Assembly: GCA_021202635.1 (NCBI GenBank)
Contig: JAJQCQ010000074.1
Location: forward strand, 1-64,000
Reading direction: 5' to 3'
Length of the DNA stretch: 64,000 bases
Source of the DNA: Lachnospiraceae bacterium
GTDB lineage: Bacteria > Bacillota > Clostridia > Lachnospirales > Lachnospiraceae
The notes beneath the pieces are model-generated. The model ran no database searches. It was not told the DNA's origin and saw nothing but the letters and a program-made list of their open reading frames with translations. The position numbers and the translations under genes are program-made. Below, in pieces: positions 25,882-34,836 of the stretch (position 1 is its first letter; every line of letters starts with the position of its first letter).

Positions 25882-27621
25882 TCAAAGCATTTTGTTAATC
25901 ATTGCCAGCACCTGTTCCCCAAGTGCCGCCGATTTCGCATCGGCGTCCTCCAGAGACGTTCCCTTGATCCCATAGTAGAACTTTACCTTCGGCTCTGTAC
26001 CGGACGGACGCACGCACAGCCACGCATCATCGGTAAGATCGTAATAAAGCACGTTGGAGTTCGGAAGTCCGGTCGGCTTCACTTCTCCAGTCGCGATGTC
26101 TCTGATCGTATCTGCTTTGTAATCGCGCGCGGAAAGCACCTTGTACCCGCCAATCTCTGTCGGCGGGTTCTTCCGCAGCGTATCCAGAATCCCCTGGATC
26201 TTCTGCAGGCCTTCGATGCCCTTGAGCGTGATGGACTTAATATCATCCTTATAATAGCCATAGCGCTCATACATATCAATCATCGCGTCCCAGAGCGTCT
26301 TGCCCTGCGTTTTATAAAACGCAGCAGCCTCCGCAAGCGCCATCACTGCCACAATCGCGTCCTTGTCGCGTGCGTGTGTGCCAATCAGGCAGCCATAGCT
26401 CTCCTCAAAGCCAAACAGATATGTACCTTTGCCGCTCTGCTCAAAGCCAAGGATCTGCTGCCCGATGTATTTAAATCCGGTCAGAACCTCGACCAGACCG
26501 GTTCCATAATATTTCGCAATCGCGTCCGCCATGTTCGTCGTCACAATCGTCTTAATCAGAACGCCATCCTCCGGAAGGCCCTGCAGCGCTTTTTTCTGGC
26601 TGATTTCATAATCTGCCAGCAGACAGCCGGACATATTCCCGGTCAAGGTATGGTATTCCCCGGTCTTTGCGTCTTTCACACGAACACCAAGGCGATCCGC
26701 GTCCGGGTCCGTCGCCAGCACCAGATCCGCGTCAATCTCCTTCGCCAGCTTCAATCCCAGTTCAAATGCCTCGTCCGCCTCCGGATTCGGATAGCTGACC
26801 GTCGGGAAATCACCGTCCGGGAGCTCCTGCTGCGGCACAACGTAAACATTCTCAAATCCCAGCTCCTTCAGTACGCGGCGCGCCGGGATGTTCCCCGTGC
26901 CGTGCAGCGGCGTGTAGACGATCTTCAGGTTCTTACTCTCCTTGGCAATCGCCTCCGGATGAAGCACAAGCTTCTTCAGACAGCCGATAAATGCGTCGTC
27001 AATCTTCGCACCGATCACCTCATAAAGTCCTGCCGCGATCGCCGCTTCCTTGTCCATCGTTTTTGCAGCCGTATAATCCGTGATCGCTTTTACCTCGGCC
27101 ATGATACCGGTGTCATGCGGCGGCGTAATCTGCGCGCCATCCTCCCAGTATACCTTGTAGCCGTTATATTCCGGCGGATTGTGGCTGGCCGTAATATTGA
27201 TCCCGGCGATGCAGCCAAGCTCCCGCACGGCAAAGGACAGCTCCGGGGTCGGACGCAGGGATTCGAACACATATGCCTTAATGCCGTTTGCTGCCAGTGT
27301 CAGTGCCGCAAAATCCGCGAACTCCGGCGACATATGTCTGGAGTCAAAGGCAATCGCCACACTCTTCGGCTGTGAATCACTTACTTTATTGATATAATTT
27401 GCAAGTCCCTGTGTCGCTTTCTGTACGACATACTGGTTCATCCGGTTCGTCCCCGCGCCAATCACCCCGCGAAGACCGGCCGTACCAAACTCCAGCTCCG
27501 TGTAAAACCTCTCCTTAATCTCATTGTCATCCTTTTCAATCGCTTTCAGTTCTGCTTTCGTCGCTTCATCAAAGTACGGGGTCGAAAGCCATTCTTCATA
27601 GGCCTTTCTGTACGCTTCCAT
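25882..27621 (-). CDS. pgcA: Phosphoglucomutase / phosphomannomutase
   Basis: Alpha-D-phosphohexomutase interconverting glucose-1-P and glucose-6-P (possibly mannose phosphates), feeding UDP-glucose and glycogen pathways. The 579-residue protein has the four-domain family layout: phosphoserine loop GINITASHNPPEYNGYK near residue 145, metal loop LATDPDADRLGVRV near 305, sugar-binding loop GFEESYGCL near 400 and phosphate-binding RPSGTEPKVKFYYG near 545. Length matches the 575-580 residue Firmicutes PgcA type. ATAACACAGGAGGTA precedes the start. An extended -10 promoter lies about 115 bases upstream. It appears monocistronic. Confidence 0.93.
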   Translation of the reverse strand: MEAYRKAYEEWLSTPYFDEATKAELKAIEKDDNEIKERFYTELEFGTAGLRGVIGAGTNRMNQYVVQKATQGLANYINKVSDSQPKSVAIAFDSRHMSPEFADFAALTLAANGIKAYVFESLRPTPELSFAVRELGCIAGINITASHNPPEYNGYKVYWEDGAQITPPHDTGIMAEVKAITDYTAAKTMDKEAAIAAGLYEVIGAKIDDAFIGCLKKLVLHPEAIAKESKNLKIVYTPLHGTGNIPARRVLKELGFENVYVVPQQELPDGDFPTVSYPNPEADEAFELGLKLAKEIDADLVLATDPDADRLGVRVKDAKTGEYHTLTGNMSGCLLADYEISQKKALQGLPEDGVLIKTIVTTNMADAIAKYYGTGLVEVLTGFKYIGQQILGFEQSGKGTYLFGFEESYGCLIGTHARDKDAIVAVMALAEAAAFYKTQGKTLWDAMIDMYERYGYYKDDIKSITLKGIEGLQKIQGILDTLRKNPPTEIGGYKVLSARDYKADTIRDIATGEVKPTGLPNSNVLYYDLTDDAWLCVRPSGTEPKVKFYYGIKGTSLEDADAKSAALGEQVLAMINKML

Positions 27622-27732
27622 TGGATACCTCCTGTGTTATAAAATAGTTTATTGCTCACACGCGGCTTGGTGTGTCTGTGATTAAGAAGAAAACCGCTTC
27701 CCATAACAGCGTGCTTTCTTCTGATAGGTCAC

Positions 27733-27738
27733 ATTATA
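27733..27738 (-). promoter_or_regulatory. Extended -10 promoter of pgcA
   Basis: TGGTATAAT on the minus strand gives a perfect -10 with an extended TGn motif; no good -35 box is present at 17 bases. Confidence 0.5.
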
Positions 27739-27819
27739 CCAAGTTTTCACAGAAATGGGAACCTGTTTTCTGGCTTTTTCTGCGGTAGATTACAGATTCA
27801 GAGCATTGCACATTTCCGG

Positions 27820-27848
27820 TTGCTTTTTCCAGTGAAATCGTTTATAAT
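27820..27848 (+). promoter_or_regulatory. Sigma-A promoter of the opp operon
   Basis: TTGCTT (27820-27825) and a perfect TATAAT (27843-27848), 17 bases apart. Transcription would start near 27855, leaving a leader of about 235 bases before the substrate-binding protein gene. Confidence 0.75.
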
Positions 27849-27875
27849 AATTTGCAGTTGTGGACTGATTACGAA

Positions 27876-27916
27876 GGGGTAACTGACATCGCGGGGGTGG
27901 TCTGTTGCCCCTTTTT
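27876..27916 (+). terminator. Terminator-like hairpin in the opp leader (possible attenuator)
   Basis: GGGGTAACTGAC (27876-27887) pairs with GTCTGTTGCCCC (27900-27911), one mismatch and one wobble, followed at once by TTTTT. It starts only about 20 bases after the predicted transcription start, so it would end most transcripts before the coding region unless countered. Confidence 0.65.
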
Positions 27917-27996
27917 CTGTAAAAGACAGCAGAGAAAAACTTCTCGCATACCGTGTTGGTTTCTTCATCGTAATGAGTCTGCGCGTTTTGAATCTG

Positions 27997-28059
27997 GTAA
28001 CGATTCAGAACAGCAGACCACAGGTCTGTGCTTTGTTCGGCTCTGCTCTGAATGGTTAC
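27997..28059. repeat. Family B palindromic repeat, copy 2
   Basis: GTAACGATTCAGAACAGCAG on the left, CTGCTCTGAATGGTTAC on the right, in the leader 31 bases before the ATG of the substrate-binding protein gene. Confidence 0.7.
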
Positions 28060-28089
28060 ACAAAAATGTATTTTCAGGAGGAAAACACC

Positions 28090-30036
28090 ATGAAAAAATT
28101 ATCCAGACGAGAATTCCTGCGTGGTTCCGCGGCGAGTGCGGCAGGTCTTGCCCTGTCAGGCTTCTTTGGACCGCTTGGCACGACGGTAATGGCAGAAGAG
28201 GATTCGGAAAGCGTTTACCGCGTTCTGTATTCCGGAGAGCTGACCACGCTGAATTATCTGATCACCGCTTCTACGGCTGAATTTGCGATCGGCGCGAATG
28301 TCGTAGACACACTGATCGAGTATGACAGCTTCGGCGAGCTTCAGCCGAGCCTTGCGACCGAGTGGGTTCACGACGAGGAAGCAAACACCTGGACCTTCAC
28401 GATCCGTGAGGGACAGTCCTGGATTGACTCTACCGGAGCCATCGTTGCAGATGTAACGGCGCAGGATTTTGTAGACGCGATGAAGTATGTGCTGACACCG
28501 GAATACGGCAGCGCAACTGCGCAGAATCTCTTTGGTGTTATCGCAAATGCCGAGGAATATTACAATGGCCTTGCAGGGGAAGAAGGCTACGAAGCGATTG
28601 ATTTCTCCGAGGTTGGCGTAGCGGCGACCGATACCTACACACTGACCTACACGCTGGCGAAGGAAGTACCGTATTTCCTGTCGATGCTTACTTATGTCTG
28701 CTTCATGCCGGCCTATGGTCCGCAGCTGGAAGAGCTCGGCGCAAGCTTCGGCACCTCTGCAGAAAATATGTATTACAACGGCGCGTTCTATCTTTCCAGC
28801 TATGAACCGCAGGTCGAGCTGGTAATGACAAAGAACCCGAACAACTGGGATGCGGACAATGTCCTGATTGATGAAATTCAGAAGACCTACAACGCTGAGG
28901 CAGAGACCATCGGCGCTGAGATGGCAAAGCGCGGTGAGATTGATTACACAACCCTGAGCGCAGATATTGTAGACTCCTGGCTCGCAGATGAAGAGACCAG
29001 CAGCATGGTCAGCATGGAGCGTCCGTCAATCGATTACTGCTACTTCTATTGCCTCAACTTCAACATGTATGCCCTGAATGAGGACTATACCACGGAAGGT
29101 ATGGAGGGCTACAGCGTTGATGAAGCATATGAGCCGGAAAACTGGCTGCTCGCGGTAAACAACGAGAATTTCCGTCAGTCCATCCGCCACGCGATCAACC
29201 GTCTGTCCACCTACTCCGTAGACACCGGTTCTTACGCAGATCCGACCACATATATGCAGAACACCATCACGCCGGTCGGCTTTGCTACCAACTCTGACAC
29301 TGGCACGGATTATACAGATGAAGAAGCACTCGCTGACATCATGGCGACCGATTCCTATGACTCTGAGCTGGCTCTTTCCTACAAGGAAGCTGCGATGGAA
29401 GAGCTGACCGCAGCAGGCGCAACCTTCCCGGTTAAGATTCTTGTAAAATACAATCCGTCTACAACGAACTGGGAGGATCGTTCCATCGTTCTTGAGCAGC
29501 AGCTGGAAGCGATCCTTGGCACAGATTACGTCGATATCACGGTAGAGGCAGGCCCGTCCGACGGCTTCCTGAGCGCGGTTCGCCGTGCCGGCGATTATCA
29601 GCTGATGCTCTGCAACTGGGGCGCGGATTATGCAGATCCCGAGACCTGGACCGATCCGTTCTATCAGTCGGCAAACAGCGACGGTTCCTATGATCCGGGC
29701 ATGAAATATGCTTATCTTGCAACCGCGATCACAAACGGCACCGAATCCGCAGAGACAGTAGCAGAATACTTCGCGATGGTAGAGGCAGCAAAAGAGATCA
29801 CCAGCGATACTTCCGCCCGCTACGCTGCATTCGCAGAGGCAGAGGCTTATCTGATCGATCACGCACTTGTCATCCCGTATGGTCTGGAGGTCAGCAGCTT
29901 TGTCGTGAGCAAGCTGAATCCGTGGGAAGGCCAGTACGCCGCATTTGGTGTCTCCAACCAGCGTTACAAGGGTCAGCAGCTCTATGAGGACTTCATCACC
30001 ATGGAGCAGTACGAGGCATCCGCAGCAGAGCACTGA
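28090..30036 (+). CDS. oppA: Peptide ABC transporter substrate-binding protein (SBP family 5)
   Basis: Extracellular receptor of an oligopeptide (Opp/Dpp-type) importer. The 648-residue protein is a family 5 solute-binding protein: LNYLITASTAEFAIGANVVDTLIEYD, LATEWVHDEEANTWTFTIREGQSW, and the LCNWGADYADPETWTDPFY block. The signal has a twin-arginine motif, SRREFLRG, with a hydrophobic stretch and MAEE as likely cleavage site, but no lipobox cysteine (LSGFF where LxGC is expected), so membrane attachment is unclear. CAGGAGGAAAAC precedes the ATG at 28090; the frame from 27973 runs through a repeat. First gene of opp-ABCDF. Confidence 0.92.
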   Translation: MKKLSRREFLRGSAASAAGLALSGFFGPLGTTVMAEEDSESVYRVLYSGELTTLNYLITASTAEFAIGANVVDTLIEYDSFGELQPSLATEWVHDEEANTWTFTIREGQSWIDSTGAIVADVTAQDFVDAMKYVLTPEYGSATAQNLFGVIANAEEYYNGLAGEEGYEAIDFSEVGVAATDTYTLTYTLAKEVPYFLSMLTYVCFMPAYGPQLEELGASFGTSAENMYYNGAFYLSSYEPQVELVMTKNPNNWDADNVLIDEIQKTYNAEAETIGAEMAKRGEIDYTTLSADIVDSWLADEETSSMVSMERPSIDYCYFYCLNFNMYALNEDYTTEGMEGYSVDEAYEPENWLLAVNNENFRQSIRHAINRLSTYSVDTGSYADPTTYMQNTITPVGFATNSDTGTDYTDEEALADIMATDSYDSELALSYKEAAMEELTAAGATFPVKILVKYNPSTTNWEDRSIVLEQQLEAILGTDYVDITVEAGPSDGFLSAVRRAGDYQLMLCNWGADYADPETWTDPFYQSANSDGSYDPGMKYAYLATAITNGTESAETVAEYFAMVEAAKEITSDTSARYAAFAEAEAYLIDHALVIPYGLEVSSFVVSKLNPWEGQYAAFGVSNQRYKGQQLYEDFITMEQYEASAAEH

Positions 30037-30133
30037 TCTGTACACCGCTGTTTCGAAGCGTATTTGCAGGCATGCAGAGCCACTGCCTGCTACTCTGAAT
30101 CATCACACAGTTTTTAACTGAGAACCGTGGCCT

Positions 30134-30161
30134 GGCAGGTGTGGCGCAAATTGCACCTGCC
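30134..30161 (+). other. Hairpin between oppA and oppB
   Basis: Perfect 8-base arms GGCAGGTG and CACCTGCC with a 12-base loop; no T run. It could protect the oppA message from 3' decay. Confidence 0.5.
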
Positions 30162-30206
30162 GTCGTAACTGTTCAGTACCCTCACAGTTACCTGCCATCT
30201 TTTATA

Positions 30207-30230
30207 CGCCCCGCGGGAAACTACGGGGCG
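30207..30230 (+). terminator. GC-rich hairpin between oppA and oppB, weak terminator
   Basis: CGCCCCG-CGGGAAACTA-CGGGGCG, followed by cagattttcc. The T run is late and short, so leaky termination is more likely than a full stop. Confidence 0.4.
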
Positions 30231-30485
30231 CAGATTTTCCAGTCACACGGACTTTTTCGCCCAGCGACCGAAGCGGTAGCGCAGACCCGCGTCTGGCGTT
30301 AGCCAGAACGATTCCCTGCGCGGCTGAACACATCAGACATAAATGAGGCCTGGAACCCCATCTTTCCAGACGTCATTTGTGCCTGCCGCAAATACTGCAC
30401 GAAAAAATAACATTCCCATTTCCCTTCCGGCGCTGATTCTTAACCGGTTCCGCCGCACTTGGGGAATCGTATTATGGAGGTACCT

Positions 30486-31427
30486 ATGGTAAAATATCTG
30501 GCCAAACGAATCGGGCGTTCCCTGATTACCCTTTTCATCATCATCTGCGTCGTCTTTATTCTGATGCGGCAGATGCCCATCGAAGGCTATTTCCAGAATT
30601 TTGACAAGCTGACCGAAGCCCAGATTCAGGCCGGTCTGGAGGAACAGGGACTTCTGGATCCCATACCTGTACAGCTTCTTCATTTTTTCCAGAATATGTT
30701 CAAAGGGGATTTTGGCGTTTCGCATTCCTACCGTGTGAATGTCCCGGTGACAGAAATTCTGGCGGACAAGCTTCCTATTTCCATCAAGCTTGGCTCCCTC
30801 TCCATCCTTGTCTCCCTGATTCTCGGCATTCCTCTGGGAACGATCATGGCGCGCTTTAAAAGCCGCATCCCGGATAAGTTAGGCACCCTTTTCATCGTCT
30901 TTATCCAGGCGGTTCCGGCGGCGGTGTATTATCTCTTTATCCAGATGTACGGCACGCTGCTCCTTGATATTCCGTTGCTCTTCGACGAATCAAACTGGAA
31001 AAGCTGGATTCTGCCGGTCTTTTCCATGTCGCTGGGGAACATCGCCTACTATGGCATGTGGCTGCGCCGTTATATGGTGGACGAGTCCAACAAAGACTAC
31101 GTCCGGCTCGCCAAAGCGAAAGGTGCGTCCGGCAATTCTGTGATGTTCCGCCACATTTTCCGTAACGCGTTTGTTCCGATGGTACAGTATCTGCCATCCT
31201 CTTTTCTGAATACCGTCATCGGCTCCATCTATGTAGAGTCTCTTTACAGTATCCCCGGCATGGGCGGCCTGCTGGTGACTGTAATCAAAGGAAACGACAA
31301 CAACATGGTACAGGCGATCGTGCTGCTGTATGCCACCGTCGGCGTCATCGGCCTGCTGCTTGGCGACATCATGATGGTGATTCTGGATCCCAGAATTTCC
31401 CTGAGCGGAAAGGAGGGCGAGCGCTGA
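30486..31427 (+). CDS. oppB: Peptide ABC transporter permease, OppB/DppB type
   Basis: First membrane subunit of the peptide importer. The 313-residue protein starts MVKYLAKRIGRSLITLFIII with a typical OppB first helix, followed by about five more membrane segments. The EAA cytoplasmic loop is DYVRLAKAKGASGNSVMFRHIFRNAFVP. The C-terminal SIYVESLYSIPGMGGLLV block is characteristic. GGAGGTACCT precedes the ATG at 30486. Its stop codon overlaps the oppC start by one base. Confidence 0.93.
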   Translation: MVKYLAKRIGRSLITLFIIICVVFILMRQMPIEGYFQNFDKLTEAQIQAGLEEQGLLDPIPVQLLHFFQNMFKGDFGVSHSYRVNVPVTEILADKLPISIKLGSLSILVSLILGIPLGTIMARFKSRIPDKLGTLFIVFIQAVPAAVYYLFIQMYGTLLLDIPLLFDESNWKSWILPVFSMSLGNIAYYGMWLRRYMVDESNKDYVRLAKAKGASGNSVMFRHIFRNAFVPMVQYLPSSFLNTVIGSIYVESLYSIPGMGGLLVTVIKGNDNNMVQAIVLLYATVGVIGLLLGDIMMVILDPRISLSGKEGER

Positions 31428-32542
31428 TGGCACGCACAATACGAGACCACGTCTCCGAAAAACTGGAAAAAAATATGGAAGACTGCCTGCGCGAGGAGCT
31501 CCGGGGCGATAAGACAACGAATCAAGCGGAGACGACCGCAGACAAAAAGTCAGCGACAAACGACAGACAAAGCACTTCCTCTGAAAACGGAAGCAATGCC
31601 GCCCCGGCTGACGAAGCGGATTTATTTACATTTGCCGAATACGACGAAGCGGAAAGCGAGCGCGCCGGTTACACCAATTACTCTTACTGGGGAAGCACCG
31701 TGCGGATGTTTTTCAAGGATAAGGGCGCGGTATTCTGCCTGATCGTGATGATCGCGATCATCGCATTTACCATTATCCAGCCGTATCTGCCCGGTCAGCG
31801 CGACCCATATACGATCAATACAGACTCCGAACTGTTTATCCCGCTGAGGAATGTTGCTCCCTGTGCGGAATACTGGTTTGGCACAAACTCGATCGGCCAG
31901 GACCTCTGGGCGCGCATCTGGGCCGGCACCCGCACCTCCCTGTTCATTGGCTTTGCCGTGGCCATGGTAGAAGCAGTGGTCGGCATCACCATGGGTGTGC
32001 TCTGGGGGTATGTGCGCAAGCTGGACTTCCTCTTTACGGAAATCTATAACGTGCTGGATAACATCCCGCAGACCATCGTCCTGATCCTGATCGCCTACAT
32101 CATGACGCCGAGCGTGAAAACACTGATTTTCGCCATGAGCCTGACCGGCTGGATTGGGATGGCACGCTTTATCCGAAACCAGATCCTGATCATCCGCGAC
32201 CGCGATTACAATCTGGCATCCCGGTGCCTGGGCACCCCTACGAAACGGCTGGTATTCAAGAATCTTCTCCCATACCTGGTGTCTGTCATCATGCTGCGCA
32301 TGGCGCTCGCGATTCCGGCGGCAATCGGAAACGAAGTCTTCATCACCTACATCGGCCTCGGCCTTCCCGCCACAACAGCAAGTCTTGGCCAGCTGATTGA
32401 GGATGGGCGGCAGGTCATGATGAACGCCTCGCAGCGCTACCAGCTGATTTTCCCGGCAGTTGTGCTTTCCATCGTGACGATTTCCTTTTACATCGTGGGC
32501 AACGCCTTCTCCGATGCGGCAGACCCCAAGAATCACCGATAG
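31427..32542 (+). CDS. oppC: Peptide ABC transporter permease, OppC/DppC type
   Basis: Second membrane subunit of the importer. The 371-residue protein has a long hydrophilic N-terminal extension (about 85 residues, rich in Thr, Glu, Asp and Lys) before the first membrane helix at VFCLIVMIAIIAFTIIQPYL, then HLFGTDxxGRD-like WFGTNSIGQDLWARIWAGTR, and the EAA loop with DYNLASRCLGTPTKRLVFKNLLPYL. The extension is unusual for OppC and resembles the linker-like insertions in other genes of this window. It overlaps oppB (TGATG) and is therefore translationally coupled. Confidence 0.92.
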   Translation: MARTIRDHVSEKLEKNMEDCLREELRGDKTTNQAETTADKKSATNDRQSTSSENGSNAAPADEADLFTFAEYDEAESERAGYTNYSYWGSTVRMFFKDKGAVFCLIVMIAIIAFTIIQPYLPGQRDPYTINTDSELFIPLRNVAPCAEYWFGTNSIGQDLWARIWAGTRTSLFIGFAVAMVEAVVGITMGVLWGYVRKLDFLFTEIYNVLDNIPQTIVLILIAYIMTPSVKTLIFAMSLTGWIGMARFIRNQILIIRDRDYNLASRCLGTPTKRLVFKNLLPYLVSVIMLRMALAIPAAIGNEVFITYIGLGLPATTASLGQLIEDGRQVMMNASQRYQLIFPAVVLSIVTISFYIVGNAFSDAADPKNHR

Positions 32543-32548
32543 AAGATG

Positions 32549-32571
32549 TCCTGCACTGCTTTTGTGCAGGA
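32549..32571 (+). other. Hairpin between oppC and oppD
   Basis: TCCTGCAC-TGCTTTT-GTGCAGGA, perfect 8-base arms, six bases after the oppC stop. A second perfect palindrome, GATTTGC-AAA-GCAAATC, follows at 32605-32621. Neither has a T run; they may be mRNA stability elements within the operon. Confidence 0.5.
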
Positions 32572-32673
32572 AGCAGGCCTTGCCATGATGCAGAGAAGCT
32601 TCCGGATTTGCAAAGCAAATCGAGAACGATATCATCACTTTGTACAGCAGGGCTTACCAGTTAAGGAGCAGAC

Positions 32674-33738
32674 ATGGCGAACGAACTTATTTTATCTGTA
32701 AAAAATCTTAATGTAAAATTTCACCTGCGCGGCCAGGAGCTCCACGCGATTCGCAACGTTTCTCTTGATATTTATCGCGGCGAGAGCATCGCGATCGTAG
32801 GCGAATCCGGTTCCGGAAAGTCTGTCTTTACGCGGACCTTCATGGGACTGCTGGACTCGAACGGTTATATTCCGAGCGGTGAAATCCTTTATTTTGGCAA
32901 TACGGCCACCGCCGGAATCAATCTGGCGAAGCTTAAAAAGGAACGCGACTGGCGTGCGATTCGCGGCGGAGAAATCGCCATGATCATGCAGGATCCGATG
33001 ACCAGCCTGAACCCGCTGAAATCCATCGGCTCGCAGATCGCGGAGGCGATACGCCTGCACCAGTCGGACATCAAGGGCTCTGCGGCCATCAATGAAAAGG
33101 TCATTGAATATCTCCGTGAGGTCGGAATTCCGGAACCGGAACGGCGCTGCAGACAATACGCACATGAATTTTCCGGCGGGATGCGCCAGCGTGTGGTCAT
33201 CGCCATCGCACTCGCATGCAACCCGAGAATCCTGATCTGCGATGAGCCCACAACTGCGCTGGATGTGACGATCCAGGACCAGATCATCCACCTGCTAAAA
33301 GACTTAAAAGAAAAATACCAGCTGACCATCGTCTTTATTACCCATGACCTGGGCGTTGTCGCGAACATCGCCGACCGCGTGGCTGTGATGTACGCCGGCG
33401 ATTTTGTAGAGATCGGCATGGCGGAGGAGATCTTTTACGATCCGCGCCACCCCTACACCTGGGCGCTTCTCTCCTCACTGCCGCAGCTGGGCGAGCGCGG
33501 AGAAAAGCTATTCACCATCAAAGGCACTCCGCCCAACCTGTTCAAAGAAATCAAGGGCGATGCCTTTGCGCCGCGCAATCCGCGCGCACTGAAAATTGAC
33601 TATATCAAAGAGCCTCCTTATTTTGACGTAAGCCCGACGCACAAAGCCAAGACCTGGCTTCTGGATCCGCGCGCACCAAAGGTCGAGCCGCCGGAGGCCA
33701 TCCGGAATCTGAAGGATCTGGAAAGTGTTTACGGGTAA
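32674..33738 (+). CDS. oppD: Peptide ABC transporter ATP-binding protein, OppD type
   Basis: ATPase subunit energising peptide import at the inner face of the membrane. The 354-residue protein has Walker A GESGSGKS near residue 45, Q-loop MIMQDPMTSLNPL, signature FSGGMRQR near 168, Walker B LICDEPTTALD and H-loop FITHDLGVVA. After residue 265 comes the oligopeptide-transporter C-terminal region (HPYTWALLSSLPQLGERGEKLFTIKGTPPNL). That region usually has Cys residues binding an iron-sulphur cluster in Opp/Dpp ATPases; here they are not evident. AAGGAG precedes the ATG. Confidence 0.94.
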   Translation: MANELILSVKNLNVKFHLRGQELHAIRNVSLDIYRGESIAIVGESGSGKSVFTRTFMGLLDSNGYIPSGEILYFGNTATAGINLAKLKKERDWRAIRGGEIAMIMQDPMTSLNPLKSIGSQIAEAIRLHQSDIKGSAAINEKVIEYLREVGIPEPERRCRQYAHEFSGGMRQRVVIAIALACNPRILICDEPTTALDVTIQDQIIHLLKDLKEKYQLTIVFITHDLGVVANIADRVAVMYAGDFVEIGMAEEIFYDPRHPYTWALLSSLPQLGERGEKLFTIKGTPPNLFKEIKGDAFAPRNPRALKIDYIKEPPYFDVSPTHKAKTWLLDPRAPKVEPPEAIRNLKDLESVYG

Positions 33739-33828
33739 AAGCCAGAAAAGACGGCTGCGTTTCAATACAGGAAGGATACAGCCGAATCGTATCCGTTGAA
33801 AGCCGATCAGTTGAGGAATAAGCAGAAA

Positions 33829-34764
33829 ATGAATACAGGAAAAGAAGTATTGTTCGAGGTCAATGATCTTCATGTGACCTTCGGAAAAGGAAAAAAAGCA
33901 TTCGAGGCAGTCCGCGGTGTCACGTTTCAGGTGCACCGGGGCGAAACCTTTGGCATCGTTGGCGAGTCCGGTTCCGGCAAGACGACGATCGGCCGCACCA
34001 TCATGCGCATCTATACTCCGTCGCAGGGAAACGTGATTTACAAGGGCGAACAGATCAGCGGCAAAATCAGCAAAGCGCTGGATAAAAAGGTGATCCAGGA
34101 AATCCAGATGATTTTTCAGGATCCGATGGCATCCTTAAATGAGCGAGCCAAGGTAGATTACATTGTCTCCGAGGGGCTGATCAATCTGCGCGGCCGCTCC
34201 CTGAAAGAAAAGGAGCGCCAGGAGCTTGTCACAAAGGCTCTGGAGGACGTAGGGCTCCTCCCAGAATTTGCCAGCCGCTTCCCGCATGAGTTTTCCGGCG
34301 GACAGCGTCAGAGAATCGGCATTGCACGCGCCCTGATCATGGAGCCGGAATGCATCATTGCAGATGAACCCATTTCTGCGCTCGACGTTTCCATCCGGGC
34401 TCAGGTACTGAATCTGCTGGCCGACCTGCAAAAGGAAAAAGGCATCACTTACATCTTCATCGCCCATGATCTGTCTGTCATGCGCTACTTTACCGATCGC
34501 ATCGCAGTCCTTCATAAGGGAAAAATGGTTGAGCTTGCGGATACCGAAGATCTGATCTCCCATCCGGCGCATCCTTACACCAAAGCCCTGCTTTCAGCGA
34601 TCCCGATGCCGGATCCGATCCGCGAACGAAAGAAGAAGCTGTTCGTGTACGACCCGGGCATCCATGACTATGACCGGAATCCGCCGAAATGGACGGAAAT
34701 CGCCCCTGGACATTTCCTGCTGGCGAATGAGCGGGAGCTGACAGAGGGGTTCGGGCAAAAATGA
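33829..34764 (+). CDS. oppF: Peptide ABC transporter ATP-binding protein, OppF type
   Basis: Second ATPase subunit of the importer. It has Walker A GESGSGKTT, Q-loop QMIFQDPMASLNERAKV, signature FSGGQRQRIGIARAL, Walker B CIIADEPISALD and the H-loop IAHDLSVMRY. It ends with the OppF C-terminal extension (HPYTKALLSAIPMPDP). The ATG at 33829 has GAGGA 11 bases upstream; a TTG at 33796 in frame is less likely. A half copy of family B follows the stop codon and separates it from the serine hydrolase gene. Confidence 0.93.
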   Translation: MNTGKEVLFEVNDLHVTFGKGKKAFEAVRGVTFQVHRGETFGIVGESGSGKTTIGRTIMRIYTPSQGNVIYKGEQISGKISKALDKKVIQEIQMIFQDPMASLNERAKVDYIVSEGLINLRGRSLKEKERQELVTKALEDVGLLPEFASRFPHEFSGGQRQRIGIARALIMEPECIIADEPISALDVSIRAQVLNLLADLQKEKGITYIFIAHDLSVMRYFTDRIAVLHKGKMVELADTEDLISHPAHPYTKALLSAIPMPDPIRERKKKLFVYDPGIHDYDRNPPKWTEIAPGHFLLANERELTEGFGQK

Positions 34765-34771
34765 GCACCTG

Positions 34772-34808
34772 CCCTTTCTTTTCGATGCTGTTCGGAACGG
34801 TTTGATAA
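34772..34808 (+). repeat. Family B half copy after oppF
   Basis: tttcttttcgatgctgttcg is shared almost exactly with the right half of the family B copy at 13342-13413 (ttttcttttcgatgctgttc). The left arm is missing. Confidence 0.55.
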
Positions 34809-34836
34809 CACTATAAATATAAAAGAGGAGCCATTT

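Larger units (their letters stand above)
27622..28089. other. Divergent intergenic region, pgcA / opp operon
   Basis: It contains the pgcA promoter (27733-27738), the opp promoter (27820-27848), an early terminator-like hairpin in the opp leader (27876-27916), two small hairpins near 27918-27947 and a family B repeat (27997-28059). Confidence 0.65.
30037..30485 (+). other. Long intergenic region between oppA and oppB
   Basis: About 450 bases without a gene. It holds a degenerate family B-like stretch (30047-30112), hairpins GGCAGGTG/CACCTGCC (30134-30161) and CGCCCCG/CGGGGCG (30207-30230), and a short TCTGGC/GCCAGA hairpin near 30290. Such structures may lower expression of the membrane genes relative to oppA. 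Confidence 0.55.

Noticed and set aside
27841-27920. T-box or known riboswitch in the opp leader
   Set aside because: No T-box sequence, specifier loop or known aptamer consensus was found; only the promoter and terminator hairpin are clear.
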